Assembly (NCBI GenBank): GCA_963830715.1
Contig: CAWHNS010000024.1
Span: 62,001 to 126,000 of the forward strand
Source of the DNA: CAVVMA01 sp963830715
GTDB taxonomy: Bacteria > Desulfobacterota > Binatia > Binatales > Binataceae
Reading direction: 5' to 3'
Length of the DNA stretch: 64,000 nucleotides
The position numbers and the translations under genes are program-made. A model generated the notes under the pieces. It ran no database searches, was not told where the DNA came from, and worked only from the letters and a program-made list of their open reading frames with translations. The first letter of the stretch is position 1, and the number at the start of each line of letters is the position of its first letter. Below, piece by piece: positions 27,559 to 37,866 of the stretch.

Positions 27559-28488
27559 TCACTGCTGCGATTGAGACTGGCCCGAATAGCCGTCCGGGCC
27601 GCTGCGCGAACTGCCGGGGATTGAATTCCCGGCGGCCTCGATATCTAGGGCGACGGTCATCATCTGCTTGCCGCCCTCGCTGCGAAAAACTCCCTTGATC
27701 GGCGGCACGTCGGCGTAGTCGCGACCGATCGCGACCCGAATATGGCGATAGTCGGTGCGGCAGGCGTGAGTTGGATCGAAGCCGACCCAGCCGCATCCGG
27801 GCAACTGCGCTTCTATCCAGGCGTGACTGGCGCGCGCGCCCGCCGGTGTCGAAGCCGCGGCGTCGGAGGCCGGCGCGAGGTAGCCCGAGACGTATCGGGC
27901 CGGGACGCCCGCGAGCCGCAGCATCCCAATCGTCAGATGGGCGAAGTCCTGGCACACGCCGCCGCCGATCGCGAGGATTTCGTCGACAGTGGAATGCACG
28001 TGGGTCACGCCGGGTTCGTACTCGAACTGGCCGCGGATGAATCTCACGACGCGCTGCACATATTCAGCGACATCTTCGTCGGAGGATGGATGAGCCATCC
28101 AGAAGAAGCGGCGCAGCGGATCGCTGAACGGCACATGGACGCTCTCACTCAGAAAGTCGTACTCGCTCCGGCCGCGCGATGAATCGCGCGACAGAAATTC
28201 GCGAAAGGTCGCGGTGGCGGCGGGCTCGTCGGCCCCGGGCGTCTGCTCAACCATCGACTCCGCCGTGATTACGAGCGAGTTGTGGGGCGGATACACCGAC
28301 AGGGAGTGAACCTGATTGCCGTAGAAGTCGGCCCACTCCATGATCGCCGCCGGCGGATCGGCGGTGAGCGCGAACTGCGTGCAGCGCTGCCGCGGCCCCG
28401 ACCACGGTCGCATTCGCACTTCGTTATGCGACTCGTAGGCGGGCTGCGCGTAGATGAAGCGCGTGGTGTGACGGATCCGGAAGAGCAT
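27559..28488 (-). CDS. Transglutaminase-like (Cys protease fold) protein
   Basis: About 309 residues from the ATG overlapping the alpha-E stop. The N-terminal domain (MLFRIRHTTRFIYAQPA) is the bacterial transglutaminase N-domain. The catalytic Cys is in GGGVCQDFAHL, followed by His in GARASHAWIEAQLPG and Asp in WVGFDPTHA. The C-terminal tail is Ser/Gln-rich. It is the third gene of the conserved CP-ATP-grasp/alpha-E/transglutaminase operon, predicted in the literature to form and cut peptide bonds on an unknown peptide. Start and stop overlap with the alpha-E gene indicates translational coupling. Confidence 0.92.
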   Translation of the reverse strand: MLFRIRHTTRFIYAQPAYESHNEVRMRPWSGPRQRCTQFALTADPPAAIMEWADFYGNQVHSLSVYPPHNSLVITAESMVEQTPGADEPAATATFREFLSRDSSRGRSEYDFLSESVHVPFSDPLRRFFWMAHPSSDEDVAEYVQRVVRFIRGQFEYEPGVTHVHSTVDEILAIGGGVCQDFAHLTIGMLRLAGVPARYVSGYLAPASDAAASTPAGARASHAWIEAQLPGCGWVGFDPTHACRTDYRHIRVAIGRDYADVPPIKGVFRSEGGKQMMTVALDIEAAGNSIPGSSRSGPDGYSGQSQSQQ

Positions 28489-29429
28489 CAGGCGGCTTTG
28501 AGATACTCCTGGAACACCCGATCGGAAATCTCCGCGCACGAATCCTGAACGTGAAGCAGAAACTGATGCAGCCCGGCGCGGATAATCGCGGCCGGCTGGG
28601 TGCTACGGATCTCGTCGAGCAGCAGGCGCGCCGCCGACGCGGCGGGCGACTTTTCGGGAGCGCCAGCCGCGATGCGGCTGAGCGAGGTTTCGATCCGCTC
28701 GATCGAGTAGCGCACCGATCGCGGAAAGGTCTCATCGAAGAGCAGGATTTCAATTATGTTGCTCACCGCGATCGCGCTGCCGAACCGCTTGCGATAGGCC
28801 TCCAGCCCCGAAGCGCTGCGCAGCACCGCCGTCCATTGTAGCAGATCGATCGCGCCGCCAACGTCTTCCAGGCGCGGCAGCAGGAAGTGATACTTCACGT
28901 CCAGCATCCGCGAGACATCTTCGGCCCGCTCGAGCATCATCCCGAGCTGCATGAAATCGTAGGCCAGGTCGCGCGGCAGCGTGCTCTGCCTGATCCCGGC
29001 GATTCGATAGAAGCTGTCCTTGAGGTCGGCGAAGAAGGCGAACACGCCGGGCGAGCGGAAAACTTCGGGCGTCCATTGCTGGGCGGCCAGGTGGAGCGTG
29101 TTGAGATCCAGCCACAGCTCCGAGGAGATATAGTGGCGCAACGCGCGCGCATTGCTGCGCGCGACGGCGATACAATTGCGGATCGAATTGGGATTGCGCG
29201 GGTCCAGGGTGAAGAAGTTCAGCACCGAGGCTTCGTCGGGCGTGTCGTACAGGTCGCGGAACTCCTCGCGCTCGCCGAAGATCGCCAGCAGCGGCTCCCA
29301 GGGCGGCAGATCGCGCGGCGGCGTTTCGATCAGCAACTGGTAGTTGACCTGGGCCAGCCGCGCGCGCCATTCGGCCCGCTCCAGGTTGCGGGCGGCCCAG
29401 AACAGGTGGTCGGCGATTCGTCTGAGCAC
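28488..29429 (-). CDS. Alpha-E domain protein
   Basis: 313 residues, all helical, starting at a GTG (MLRRIADHLFWAARNLERAE), the family's typical N-terminus with the conserved R-x-A-x-x-L-F-W. Visible conserved segments are NARALRHYISSELWLDLN and LDVKYHFLLPRLEDVGG. It has no known catalytic activity; the family always travels with CP-ATP-grasp and transglutaminase genes. It begins directly after the CP-ATP-grasp stop and overlaps the transglutaminase start. Confidence 0.92.
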   Translation of the reverse strand: MLRRIADHLFWAARNLERAEWRARLAQVNYQLLIETPPRDLPPWEPLLAIFGEREEFRDLYDTPDEASVLNFFTLDPRNPNSIRNCIAVARSNARALRHYISSELWLDLNTLHLAAQQWTPEVFRSPGVFAFFADLKDSFYRIAGIRQSTLPRDLAYDFMQLGMMLERAEDVSRMLDVKYHFLLPRLEDVGGAIDLLQWTAVLRSASGLEAYRKRFGSAIAVSNIIEILLFDETFPRSVRYSIERIETSLSRIAAGAPEKSPAASAARLLLDEIRSTQPAAIIRAGLHQFLLHVQDSCAEISDRVFQEYLKAA

Positions 29430-30922
29430 CTACGCCTCGAGCACCCAGGTATCCTTGCTGCCGCCGCCCTGCGACGAATTGACGATCAGCGAGCCCTCGC
29501 GCAGCGCCACTCGCGTCAGGCCACCGGCCAGCACGCGCGGTTTCGCGCCGAGCAGGACAAAGGGGCGCAGGTCGATATGGCGCGGCGCCAGGCGCGGCTC
29601 GACTCCCGGATGCTGGCTGATGACCGTTGGATGGGTCGAGAGCGATACCACCGGCTGAGCGATAAAGGCAGCCGGGTCGCGCAGGATTTGCAGCCGCGCC
29701 TGCCTCGAGCTCGCGCTCGCCGGCGTGAGGGCCGATCACGACCCCGTAGCCGCCGGAAGCGCCGGTCGGCTTGACGACGTAGCGATCGAGATTCCTGAGC
29801 ACGGTCTCGCGCGCATCGGGGTTGCGCAGCAGATAGGTCTCGACGATTGGCAGAATCGGCTCCTCGTCGAAGTAGTAGCGGATCATGGCGGGGGTGTATG
29901 CGTATACCGCCTTGTCGTCGGCGACGCCGGTGCCGATCGCGTTGGCGATTGCGGCGTTGCCAGCGCGCAGCACCGCGGCCAGGCCGGGCACGCCCAGCTG
30001 CGAGTCGCCGCGGAAGACCATCGGGTCCAGGAAGTCGTCGTCGATGCGCCGGTAGAGCACATCGACCTGGCGCAATCCCTGGACGGTCTTCATGTAAAGC
30101 TTTAAGTCCATGCAAACCAGATCGCGGCCCTCCACCAGCTCGACGCCCATCTGTTGAGATAGGAACACGTGCTCGAAGAACGCCGAGTTGTAGGGGCCGG
30201 GGGTGAGCAGCGCAACCACCGGATGGGACTTGCCGCCGGGCGCGATCTCGCACAGGCATTGGAGTAAATCGGCGGGATAGCGCTCGACGCTGCGGACCCG
30301 GCAGGCGCGCAGTAAATCCGGCACCAGGCGGGTCATCACGACCCGGTTCTCGAGTACGTAGGAAACGCCCGACGGCGTGCGGACATTATCTTCCAGCACA
30401 TAGAAGCGGCCGTCGGCGCCGCGCACGAGATCGATCCCGCCGACCATCACGAAGTTGCCGAGCGGCGGGCGGATTCCGGCCGCCGCGCGCCTGAACTGCG
30501 GACAGCCGAGGATCAGATCGCGCGGCACCACACCGTCCTTGAGGATGCAGCCCTCGCCGTAAACGTCGCCGAGAAACGCGTTGAGCGCCCGCACCCGCTG
30601 AATCAGCCCGGCTTCCAGATTGGCCCAGGTTTCAGCGTCGATTACGCGCGGAATTGGGTCGAAGGGGAAGATCCGTTCGGCGCCGTCTTCGGCGCCGTAA
30701 ACGTTGAACGTTACGCCCATCCGGCGGAACATTTCGTCTGCGCGGACGCACAAGTCGGCCAGCCCTTCGGGCGGCATCGCGAGCAGGGCCTCGGTGATGG
30801 GCGCGGAGCGGGAGTCTCCGGCGCGACGCGAGATCGAGCATCTCATCGAAGAGCCCGTCCCGCGAACGATACGCCGCCCAAACGGGCAGCGACTTGCTCA
30901 CTTCACTGGCAGTTGCGCTCAT
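29430..30922 (-). CDS. Circularly permuted ATP-grasp protein, frameshifted
   Basis: The start is the ATG ending at 30922 (MSATASEVSKSLPVWAAYRS). After an indel near 30830 the frame continues through FRRMGVTFNVYG, the nucleotide-binding VLEDNVRTPSGVSYVLENR and the metal/ATP segment RYVVKPTGASGGYGVVIGPH. A second indel near 29705 leads to QPVVSLSTHPTV, HIDLRPFVLLG, and SSQGGGSKDTWVLEA at the stop. Total about 495 residues, the usual length. It is a predicted ATP-dependent carboxylate-amine ligase (peptide bond former). First gene of the CP-ATP-grasp/alpha-E/transglutaminase operon. Confidence 0.88.
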
Positions 30923-31091
30923 ACCACCCCGCGCGTCGCTCGGATCGCGAAGACCGGCCGCTCGACCCGCGACGTCAGTCAGAAATAAAGCAAGCGTAAT
31001 GCCCGGCGCCTGCCTGACGCTCGGTTTCACCAGCCCTGCCGACCCGGTCGCCTGCGCGATCGCGATGCACCGGGCCCGTGCGTGACCCCGA

Positions 31092-31373
31092 TCATCGCGG
31101 TCCCGACGCAAGTGGATCGTCGGGCGGCGCTTTCCAGAGCCAGGCAGTTTCATAACCGTTCACAAGGTATTCCCGGACGCCGGATTCCGCTTGCTCATTG
31201 ACCAACTCGGCCCGGTCCTTAGGCACCGTCAGTTCGAACACGAACTTCGCACCCTGCGCGCACTCGAGCCGATTCCACGCGCGCAACTCGACCGATCTCG
31301 ATTCGCCGCGCCTCAAAGCTTCGGCGACCTCGCGTGAGTCGATACCCGCGTACAGCACGATTCTCTCAGCCAT
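31092..31373 (-). CDS. Small hypothetical protein
   Basis: 93 residues (MAERIVLYAGIDSREVAEAL start), mixed alpha/beta, with no cysteines in a metal pattern and one aromatic cluster (GYETAWLWKAPPDD) near the end. I do not recognise a family. Codon use resembles neighbouring genes, and the frame is free of stops over its whole length, so a real gene is plausible. It stands between the CP-ATP-grasp gene (transcribed the same way) and the methyltransferase gene. Confidence 0.5.
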   Translation of the reverse strand: MAERIVLYAGIDSREVAEALRRGESRSVELRAWNRLECAQGAKFVFELTVPKDRAELVNEQAESGVREYLVNGYETAWLWKAPPDDPLASGPR

Positions 31374-31478
31374 CGGCGCTACCTATTGAGAGTTCAGATT
31401 TCCACGAAGCGCATCGGCGCTGTGGACTTCGTGTCGCGCCCGCTCCTGAAATAGGTGATGCCGGGTCGCCGCGAGCTG

Positions 31479-32297
31479 TCACTTCACGCCCAGCCTGAGC
31501 CGGTAGCTCCAGAACCACGGCACGATAGCATCGCCGAGCGCATGGCGCGCCGTCTCGCGCAACGCCGTGACCCCGATCTCATCCTCGCCGATGCCGTGCT
31601 TGAGCAGCGTAGCGATCTCGCCCTGGCTGAGCGCGAGCCCGACCAGCCGCTCTGCGCCGCCACTCTCGACGTGATGAAGCCCAACCTCCTTGACGTAACG
31701 GAACCGCCCGCTCTGCCTAATCCTTTCCAGATGACCGCCCTTGTTCCACTGACGCACCTCGGGCGCGAGGCGCAACGAGCGTTCGAGCGCCTCCGCCTTC
31801 GCTCGGCATGCGATGTAGGCCTGTTCGGCTTCGGCGTTGAGCGTCGGCGGCCAGTCGCAGTCGTAGGCGGCAAACACCCCGCCGTCGCGCAAGATGCGCG
31901 CAACCTCGGCGAAGGTGCCGTTCGGCTCCATCCAGTGCAGCGACTGCGAGCAGGTCACGATGTCGGCGTATCGGTCGGGAAGGCCCGTCGCGGTCGAGAG
32001 CCCGTCGATGAACCGGACGGCGCCCGCACCGGAGTCGATCGCGCGGCGCCGAGCCTGCGCGCGCATGTCGGCATTCGGCTCGACGCCGGCGATCCCGGCT
32101 GCGCAGCGCGTCCAGATGAGAGTCGAAAGGCCGCTGCCGCTGCCGAGATCGACGACCATGGGCCGCGGTTTTGCGGCTAGCTGCGTCAGCAGATCTACTA
32201 TGACTTCGGGCGGCCTCGGCCGGTGCTTGTCGTAGAGTTCGGCGAAACCCGAGAAGCGATCAACATTGGCGGCGACATGGGTGCGATCAAAGCTCAT
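31479..32297 (-). CDS. Class I SAM-dependent methyltransferase
   Basis: From the ATG ending at 32297 about 272 residues (MSFDRTHVAANVDRFSGFAE). Motif I is VVDLGSGSGLSTL, the acidic end of strand 2 is AGVEPNAD, and motif IV region is DIVTCSQSLHWME, which places it in the Methyltransf_11/25 group. Substrate unknown. The frame is open 41 codons further upstream but the M at 32297 is the family-like start. Confidence 0.85.
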   Translation of the reverse strand: MSFDRTHVAANVDRFSGFAELYDKHRPRPPEVIVDLLTQLAAKPRPMVVDLGSGSGLSTLIWTRCAAGIAGVEPNADMRAQARRRAIDSGAGAVRFIDGLSTATGLPDRYADIVTCSQSLHWMEPNGTFAEVARILRDGGVFAAYDCDWPPTLNAEAEQAYIACRAKAEALERSLRLAPEVRQWNKGGHLERIRQSGRFRYVKEVGLHHVESGGAERLVGLALSQGEIATLLKHGIGEDEIGVTALRETARHALGDAIVPWFWSYRLRLGVK

Positions 32298-32603
32298 GAC
32301 GTGAACTCCGCGCGCCAAGTCTAATTGCGCAGCGTTATCGAGGCGAGTCAGCGGCAGCGCTTTCACGGATGGAAGCTCGAAGTGGAATTCGCCTGGCGAG
32401 GTCTGCGACGGCGTCGTCATCGGCGATCGGTAGCTACATGTTGTCGGGTAGCTCCGGCAGGCACGGCATTGCTCTCTTTACAAGGGATGCCGAAACCCTT
32501 TACTTTCCCTGACGACGAACGGGTTCACTATCGGACGGGCTCACTAGCACTTGCCGAGCGTCGGGCGGTCCGCCTGCGAGCGAAATCAGAGGGGAACAGT
32601 CAC
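32298..32603. other. Divergent intergenic region
   Basis: This stretch lies between the leftward methyltransferase and the rightward patatin gene and must contain both promoters. I see no gene, repeat or RNA in it. Confidence 0.3.
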
Positions 32604-33548
32604 ATGGCGAAGTTTCGAGTCATTGCGCTGGACGGCGGCGGGATCCGCGGCGTCCTGACGGCGGTGCTTCTGGACCGCCTCCAGCAAGGCTACCCGAACC
32701 TGCTGGATGACAAACCGGACGTGGTCACGCTTTACGCCGGAACCTCCACTGGTGGAATCATTGCGCTCGGACTGGCCGATCGCCTCACTCCGGCCCAGAT
32801 GCGCAATCTGTATGTGATCAACGGAAAGTCGATCTTCGATTCCTCGTGGGAGCGCAACGTTACCGACCTCGGCGGACTCGCGGGGTCGAAGTACGACAAC
32901 CAGGAACTGAAGCATGTTCTGGAGGATACCTTCGGCGCGAAGAAGCTCGGCGACCTCTCAAAGCGAGTGCTGATCGCTTCCTTCCAGCTCGACAACGAGG
33001 CGGCCGATCCCGCGCAGCGAACCTGGAACCCGAAGTTCTTCCATAATTTTCCCGGCGGGGACAGCGATGCTGACGCGCTGATAGTCGATGTCGCGATGGA
33101 GACCAGCGCCGCCCCAACCTACTTTCCTTCCTACAACGGTTATGTCGACGGCGGCGTAGTCGCGAACAACCCTGCCATGGCGGCGTTGGCGCAGGCCCTC
33201 GACGGCAGAAGCGGACCCGCAGACCGAGCGGCAGGTCTCGAAGACATCATGATGCTCTCGGTCGGAACCGGAGCGGCGCTGCAATACATCTCGGGCCGGG
33301 AACTCGATTGGGGAGACGCTCAGTGGATCAAGCCGCTGATCAACATAATGATCGACGGCAGCGTCGGCGTGGCCGATTTCGAGTGCCGCCAGCTTCTCGG
33401 CCGGCGATATTTCCGTCTCGAGCCGATCTTCAAGCCGGGCGACGCGATCGCACTCGATGCGGTCGGGAGAGTGGTTGACCTAATCAATTTCGGACAGGCG
33501 GTTGATCTTACTTCCGCCTTCGAGTGGCTGAATCTCAACGGCTGGTAG
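32604..33548 (+). CDS. Patatin-like phospholipase
   Basis: 314 residues from the ATG preceded by GAGGGGAAC. The family triad is complete: oxyanion hole VIALDGGGIRGVL, nucleophile elbow GTSTGG (Ser), and catalytic Asp in YVDGGVVANNP. It lacks a membrane segment or signal, so is probably cytosolic, hydrolysing acyl chains from lipids. The C-terminal 80 residues are typical of bacterial patatins. It lies 128 bp upstream of a class III cyclase on the same strand; a functional link is possible but unproven. Confidence 0.92.
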   Translation: MAKFRVIALDGGGIRGVLTAVLLDRLQQGYPNLLDDKPDVVTLYAGTSTGGIIALGLADRLTPAQMRNLYVINGKSIFDSSWERNVTDLGGLAGSKYDNQELKHVLEDTFGAKKLGDLSKRVLIASFQLDNEAADPAQRTWNPKFFHNFPGGDSDADALIVDVAMETSAAPTYFPSYNGYVDGGVVANNPAMAALAQALDGRSGPADRAAGLEDIMMLSVGTGAALQYISGRELDWGDAQWIKPLINIMIDGSVGVADFECRQLLGRRYFRLEPIFKPGDAIALDAVGRVVDLINFGQAVDLTSAFEWLNLNGW

Positions 33549-33676
33549 CCCGCTGGAATGCTGGAAACACCGTTGACCAGGGGCTGGTGAAAGCCGGCGG
33601 GCAGATGGCGACCGCCGGCGAGATTCGCTGCGCACATTTGAGATGACGCGCCTCGCTCTTCTGATAGGGTAACGGG

Positions 33677-36600
33677 ATGCGTTGCGCGAAGTGCGGGACC
33701 GATAACGCCGCAGACGCGAGATTCTGCGATCAGTGCGCGACGCCGCTCAATCGGGCCTGTCCGAAGTGCGCTCATCTGAACGCGCCTGATGCGAAGTTCT
33801 GCGCGCAATGCGCCGCCCCACTCGGTGGGCAAGCCGCAGTTGGCTCCGATGTTTCGACATCACGCGTCCCGCCGGCTGGGGTTCGCGTTGCGGCGGAGGA
33901 GCCTGACGCTCCTGTGGCGGGCGAGCGCAAGACGGTCACGGCGCTGTTCGCGGATATCAAGGGCTCGATGGAGCTGATGGAGGACATCGACCCCGAGGAG
34001 GCGCGCGCGATCGTCGATCCGGCGCTCAAGCTGATGATCGACGCAGCGCATCGCTACGACGGCTACATCGTACAATCCACCGGCGACGGGATTTTCGCGC
34101 TGTTCGGCGCGCCGGTCGCGCACGAGGACCATCCGCAGCGCGCGCTCTACGCGGCGTTCCGGATGCAGGAGGAGCTCAACCGGTACTCGGACCGGATCCG
34201 TTCCGAAGGCCGCCTGCCGATCCAGGTTCGGGTGGGAGTGAATACTGGCGAAGTCGTGGTGCGCTCGATCAAGACCGATGACGCGCATACCGAGTACACC
34301 CCGATCGGTCATTCGATCAGCCTGGCGGCGCGGATGCAGGCGCTGGCGCCGATCGGTTCGATCGCGAGCACCGAGCAGGTCAGGAAGCTGTGCGAGGGCT
34401 ACTTCATTTTCAAGAGTCTCGGCCCGACCAGGGTCAAAGGCGTCAGCGAGCCGGTGGAGGTCTTCGAGGTCACCGGGCTCGGACCGTTGCGAACGCGGCT
34501 GCAACGCTCAGCCGGACGCGGACTCACCAAGTTCGTCGGGCGGCAGCGCGAAATGGACGCGATGAAGCGCGCGGCGGATCAGGCGAAGGCCGGTCACGGG
34601 CAGATCGTCGCGGCGATGGCCGAGGCGGGAGTCGGCAAGTCGCGCCTGTTATTCGAGTTCAAGGCGGTGTCGCAATCCGGCTGGATGGTGCTGGAGACGT
34701 TTTCAGTCTCGCACGGCAAGGCGTCTGCGTTCCTGCCGGTGATCGATCTGCTGCATGGCTACTTCCGTATCAACGCCGGCGACGAGCCGCGTCTTCGCCG
34801 CGAGAAGGTGACCGGTCGCGTGCTCGCGCTCGACCGCTTGCTGGAAGACACCCTGTCATACCTGTTCGCACTGCTCGGCCTGGCCGAGTCCGACGATCCG
34901 CTGATGCAGATGGGGGCCGAGGTCAGACAGCGCCGCACGCTCGATGCGATAAAGCGCATCGTGATCCGCGAGTCGCTCAACCAGCCCCTGATGGTCATCT
35001 TCGAGGACCTGCACTGGATCGATGACGAGACGCAAGCGCTGCTGAACCTGTTCGCCGACTCGATCGGCACCGCGAAGATTCTGCTGCTGGTCAACTATCG
35101 CCCCGAGTACTCACACGGATGGAGCAACAAGACTTACTACACGCAGTTGCGCCTCGACCCGCTTGGAAAAGAGAGCGCCGCCGAGATGCTTCAGTCCTTG
35201 CTGGGAGACAGTGCCGAGCTTGCACCGCTCAAACGCCTGATTATCGAAAAGACCGAGGGCAATCCGTTCTTCATGGAGGAGACGGTGGAAGTGCTGCTGG
35301 ATGACGGCGCGCTGGTCCGCAATGGCGCGGTCAAGCTCACCAAGTCGCTGAGCCAGCTCAAGATTCCGCCCACCGTGCAGGCGATCCTGGCTTCGCGTAT
35401 CGATCGCCTGCCGCCGGATGAGAAAGATCTGCTGCAGACGCTGGCCGTGATGGGAAAGGAGTTCCAGTTGAGCCTGGTCCGTGCGGTCGGCGCGAGGTCC
35501 GACGACGAACTCAACCGGATGCTGGGCAACCTGCAGATCGCCGAGTTCATTTACGAGCAGCCTGCCGCCGGCGATGTCGAGTACACCTTCAAGCACGCGC
35601 TCACCCAGGAAGTCGCCTACAACTCGGTGCTCGTCGAACGCCGCAAACAGATTCACGAACGTGTCGGCGGAGCGATCGAAGCGCTCTTCGCCCAGTCGAT
35701 CGACGATCATGTCAGCGAACTCGCGCATCACTACTCCCGCAGCGCGAACGCCCGTAAGGCGGTGGAGTTTCTGGGCCGAGCGGCCGGGCAGGCCGCCGAA
35801 CGTTGCGCGTATGCCGAGGCACGCTCCTATCTCTCCAGCGCCCTGCAATTGCTTAAAACCCTGCCCGACGATTTGGAGCGCGCCAGAACCGAGATCGGCC
35901 TCGAGGCGGCGATGAGCCTTATGGCGCTGGTCTTGAGTGGCAGCACCGGCTCGCCAGAAGTCGAGCAGAGCTGCATGCGGGTGCGCAGGCTTTGCGAACG
36001 GATCGGCGATCGATCGCGGCTCTTCGACGCGGTCTTCGGCTTGAGGCTCTGCTGCATGGTCAGGGGACAACTGGCGACGGCGAAGACGTGCGCCGAAGAG
36101 CTGATCGTTCTGGCAGAGCAAGATAGAGAGCCCGAGCACGCGGTGGGCGCCCACTTCGCGCTGGCGCAGACTTTTCTCAGCACAGGCGAGTTCGCCGATG
36201 CGATGACGCATTGCGAAACTGCCCTCGCGGTTCCAGGCCCGGTTCGCCAGCAGAGTTCGATCAATCCCGCTGATCCAATCATCGTCGCCAGGTTTGTTCT
36301 TGCTCAATCGCTGTGCTGCCTGGGCTTTCCCGACCGGGCCAGAAGGATTGCGCGCGATGCGCTGAGCGCTTCCCGCGACGCGCCACGGTGGTTTACCCGG
36401 CTCCTCGCGATGGCTTTCGACGCGGAACTTCAGCAGATGCTGCGCAACGGGCGCAGAACTCTGGAGCAGGCCGACGCCGCCATGAGCTACGCCGTAGAGA
36501 TTGGAGCGATGTCCCAGTTGGGACGCCTGGCCCCATACCGGGCATGGGCGTTGGCCGAAACGGGGCAAATCGACGAGGGAATCGAGGTGCTGCGTCAATC

Positions 36601-37042
36601 CATCGCTGCCGCTGAGGCGGCCGGCGCTGGCCTCCTCGTTCAGGCGCATTGCGCGCTCGCGGCAGGCTACGGAGCATCCGGCAAGCCGCGCGACGGTCTC
36701 GAAACGCTGCGTCGTGGACAAGACCTGATGGACAGAACGGGCGAGCGAAACCTTGCCGCGGAACTGCAGAGGCTGAAAGGGGAGTTGACGCTGCTTGCCA
36801 ATCCGGCGGCGACCGTCGAGGCCGAGTCCTCTTTCCGTGACGCGATCGAAGTCGCGCGCGGCCAGAGCGCCAGGTGGTTCGAACTGCGCGCGACTGTGAG
36901 CCTTGCCAGGATGCTCGCGAGGCACGCCAGGCGCGACGAGGCGCGCGCGATGCTCGCCGAGATCTACAACTGGTTCACCGAAGGCTTCGATACCGCCGAC
37001 TTGAAGGACGCAAAAGCGCTCCTCGACGAGTGCGCCGGATGA
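33677..37042 (+). CDS. Class III nucleotide cyclase-AAA ATPase-TPR regulator
   Basis: 1,121 residues. Residues 1-50 hold two zinc ribbons (CAKCGTDNAADARFCDQC and CPKCAHLNAPDAKFCAQC). The cyclase domain (about 85-265) has TALFADIKGSM (metal Asp), STGDGIFALFG (second metal Asp) and VRVGVNTGEVV. The AAA_16-like ATPase has AEAGVGKSRLLF and LMVIFEDLHWIDDE. The remainder (from about 680) is TPR-like helical repeats. Such proteins are common in soil bacteria and probably make cAMP or cGMP in response to unknown signals. The frame is intact over 3.4 kb, so indels in this window are not uniform. Confidence 0.93.
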   Translation: MRCAKCGTDNAADARFCDQCATPLNRACPKCAHLNAPDAKFCAQCAAPLGGQAAVGSDVSTSRVPPAGVRVAAEEPDAPVAGERKTVTALFADIKGSMELMEDIDPEEARAIVDPALKLMIDAAHRYDGYIVQSTGDGIFALFGAPVAHEDHPQRALYAAFRMQEELNRYSDRIRSEGRLPIQVRVGVNTGEVVVRSIKTDDAHTEYTPIGHSISLAARMQALAPIGSIASTEQVRKLCEGYFIFKSLGPTRVKGVSEPVEVFEVTGLGPLRTRLQRSAGRGLTKFVGRQREMDAMKRAADQAKAGHGQIVAAMAEAGVGKSRLLFEFKAVSQSGWMVLETFSVSHGKASAFLPVIDLLHGYFRINAGDEPRLRREKVTGRVLALDRLLEDTLSYLFALLGLAESDDPLMQMGAEVRQRRTLDAIKRIVIRESLNQPLMVIFEDLHWIDDETQALLNLFADSIGTAKILLLVNYRPEYSHGWSNKTYYTQLRLDPLGKESAAEMLQSLLGDSAELAPLKRLIIEKTEGNPFFMEETVEVLLDDGALVRNGAVKLTKSLSQLKIPPTVQAILASRIDRLPPDEKDLLQTLAVMGKEFQLSLVRAVGARSDDELNRMLGNLQIAEFIYEQPAAGDVEYTFKHALTQEVAYNSVLVERRKQIHERVGGAIEALFAQSIDDHVSELAHHYSRSANARKAVEFLGRAAGQAAERCAYAEARSYLSSALQLLKTLPDDLERARTEIGLEAAMSLMALVLSGSTGSPEVEQSCMRVRRLCERIGDRSRLFDAVFGLRLCCMVRGQLATAKTCAEELIVLAEQDREPEHAVGAHFALAQTFLSTGEFADAMTHCETALAVPGPVRQQSSINPADPIIVARFVLAQSLCCLGFPDRARRIARDALSASRDAPRWFTRLLAMAFDAELQQMLRNGRRTLEQADAAMSYAVEIGAMSQLGRLAPYRAWALAETGQIDEGIEVLRQSIAAAEAAGAGLLVQAHCALAAGYGASGKPRDGLETLRRGQDLMDRTGERNLAAELQRLKGELTLLANPAATVEAESSFRDAIEVARGQSARWFELRATVSLARMLARHARRDEARAMLAEIYNWFTEGFDTADLKDAKALLDECAG

Positions 37043-37112
37043 TCGGGAGCGCGGCCCTTGCCTGATACCGCGGTGGCACAGTCCGGCACTTTAGGCGCGA
37101 TTCCCCGGCGAT

Positions 37113-37649
37113 TCACTCCGCGACGATGCGGAACACGGGATAGCGCGCAGCCACTTTGGCGAACTCCGCCAGCGGCGCGTCACGGCTGAGGTCGAAGTGC
37201 GGGCGGGCGCCTGGAGCCCGTTGCAGATAGGCCTTGAGGATCGGCGCACGCCGCGACACCGGCACGTCCTCCAGCCTCACCTTTTCCGTTCTTCCATGGC
37301 GGAGCACGGCGGCGCCCGCGCTGGCGCGCACGTTGCGCACCCAGTCGGCGTTTTCGCCCAGCATCGACACCAGGTATCGTTCCGTGCCGACCTGCGCCAC
37401 GACCAGCGGTACCAGGTAGGCCCTGCCGCTTCGCCGCCCTCTCGTTTCCAGGGCGACCACCAGCGCCGGCAAAACTCCGAGCGCGGACAGCCGCGCCTGT
37501 GCGGAGTTGAGGCGTCTGGCGAGGGCGTTCGGTCTGCCGGCAGGATAGAACAGCGCCCTGTACCACGAGTGCGGCAAGGTCCACGGCAGAGTGAGGAAAG
37601 CGATCCCGGCGCCGATAACAATCGCCCCCGCTGGAAGATACGGACTCAT
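37113..37649 (-). CDS. Deazaflavin (F420)-dependent nitroreductase/quinone reductase family protein
   Basis: 178 residues. An N-terminal membrane segment (GAIVIGAGIAFLTLPWTL) anchors it. The DDN-type split beta-barrel shows ALETRGRRSGRAYLVPL, YLVSMLGENADWVRNVRAS and FDLSRDAP. The conserved TxGRxSG and W-V-x-N motifs bind F420 or FMN. Likely a reductase of quinones or nitro compounds; the cofactor is assumed from the family. Confidence 0.85.
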   Translation of the reverse strand: MSPYLPAGAIVIGAGIAFLTLPWTLPHSWYRALFYPAGRPNALARRLNSAQARLSALGVLPALVVALETRGRRSGRAYLVPLVVAQVGTERYLVSMLGENADWVRNVRASAGAAVLRHGRTEKVRLEDVPVSRRAPILKAYLQRAPGARPHFDLSRDAPLAEFAKVAARYPVFRIVAE

Positions 37650-37866
37650 TGCCTGGCCGGCATCTTATTTTACTCGCCTTTCCTTCCCCACGCAGCCCAC
37701 CGCTTCGTCTTCGCTTCGGACAATCTCCGGCCGTAGCGCTTCTCGACGAACACCGCAGGATTGTCGGGTTGATAGAAAGATCCGCCACTTCCGGTATCGG
37801 TCCGCAGTCTTGGAAGGGATCGCCTAGCCGGGCCGGTCGCGCATTGCCTTTGCGCCCCCGGCGCGA

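Noticed and set aside
27559..30922. CP-ATP-grasp/alpha-E/transglutaminase operon as a novel system
   Set aside because: This three-gene set is already described as a conserved predicted peptide-ligase module; it is listed as features only.
32604..37042. Patatin next to a class III cyclase as a Pycsar/CBASS-type system
   Set aside because: The cyclase has the zinc ribbon-AAA-TPR layout of a signalling regulator common in soil bacteria, and the patatin has no cyclic-nucleotide sensor domain that I can see; proximity alone is too weak.
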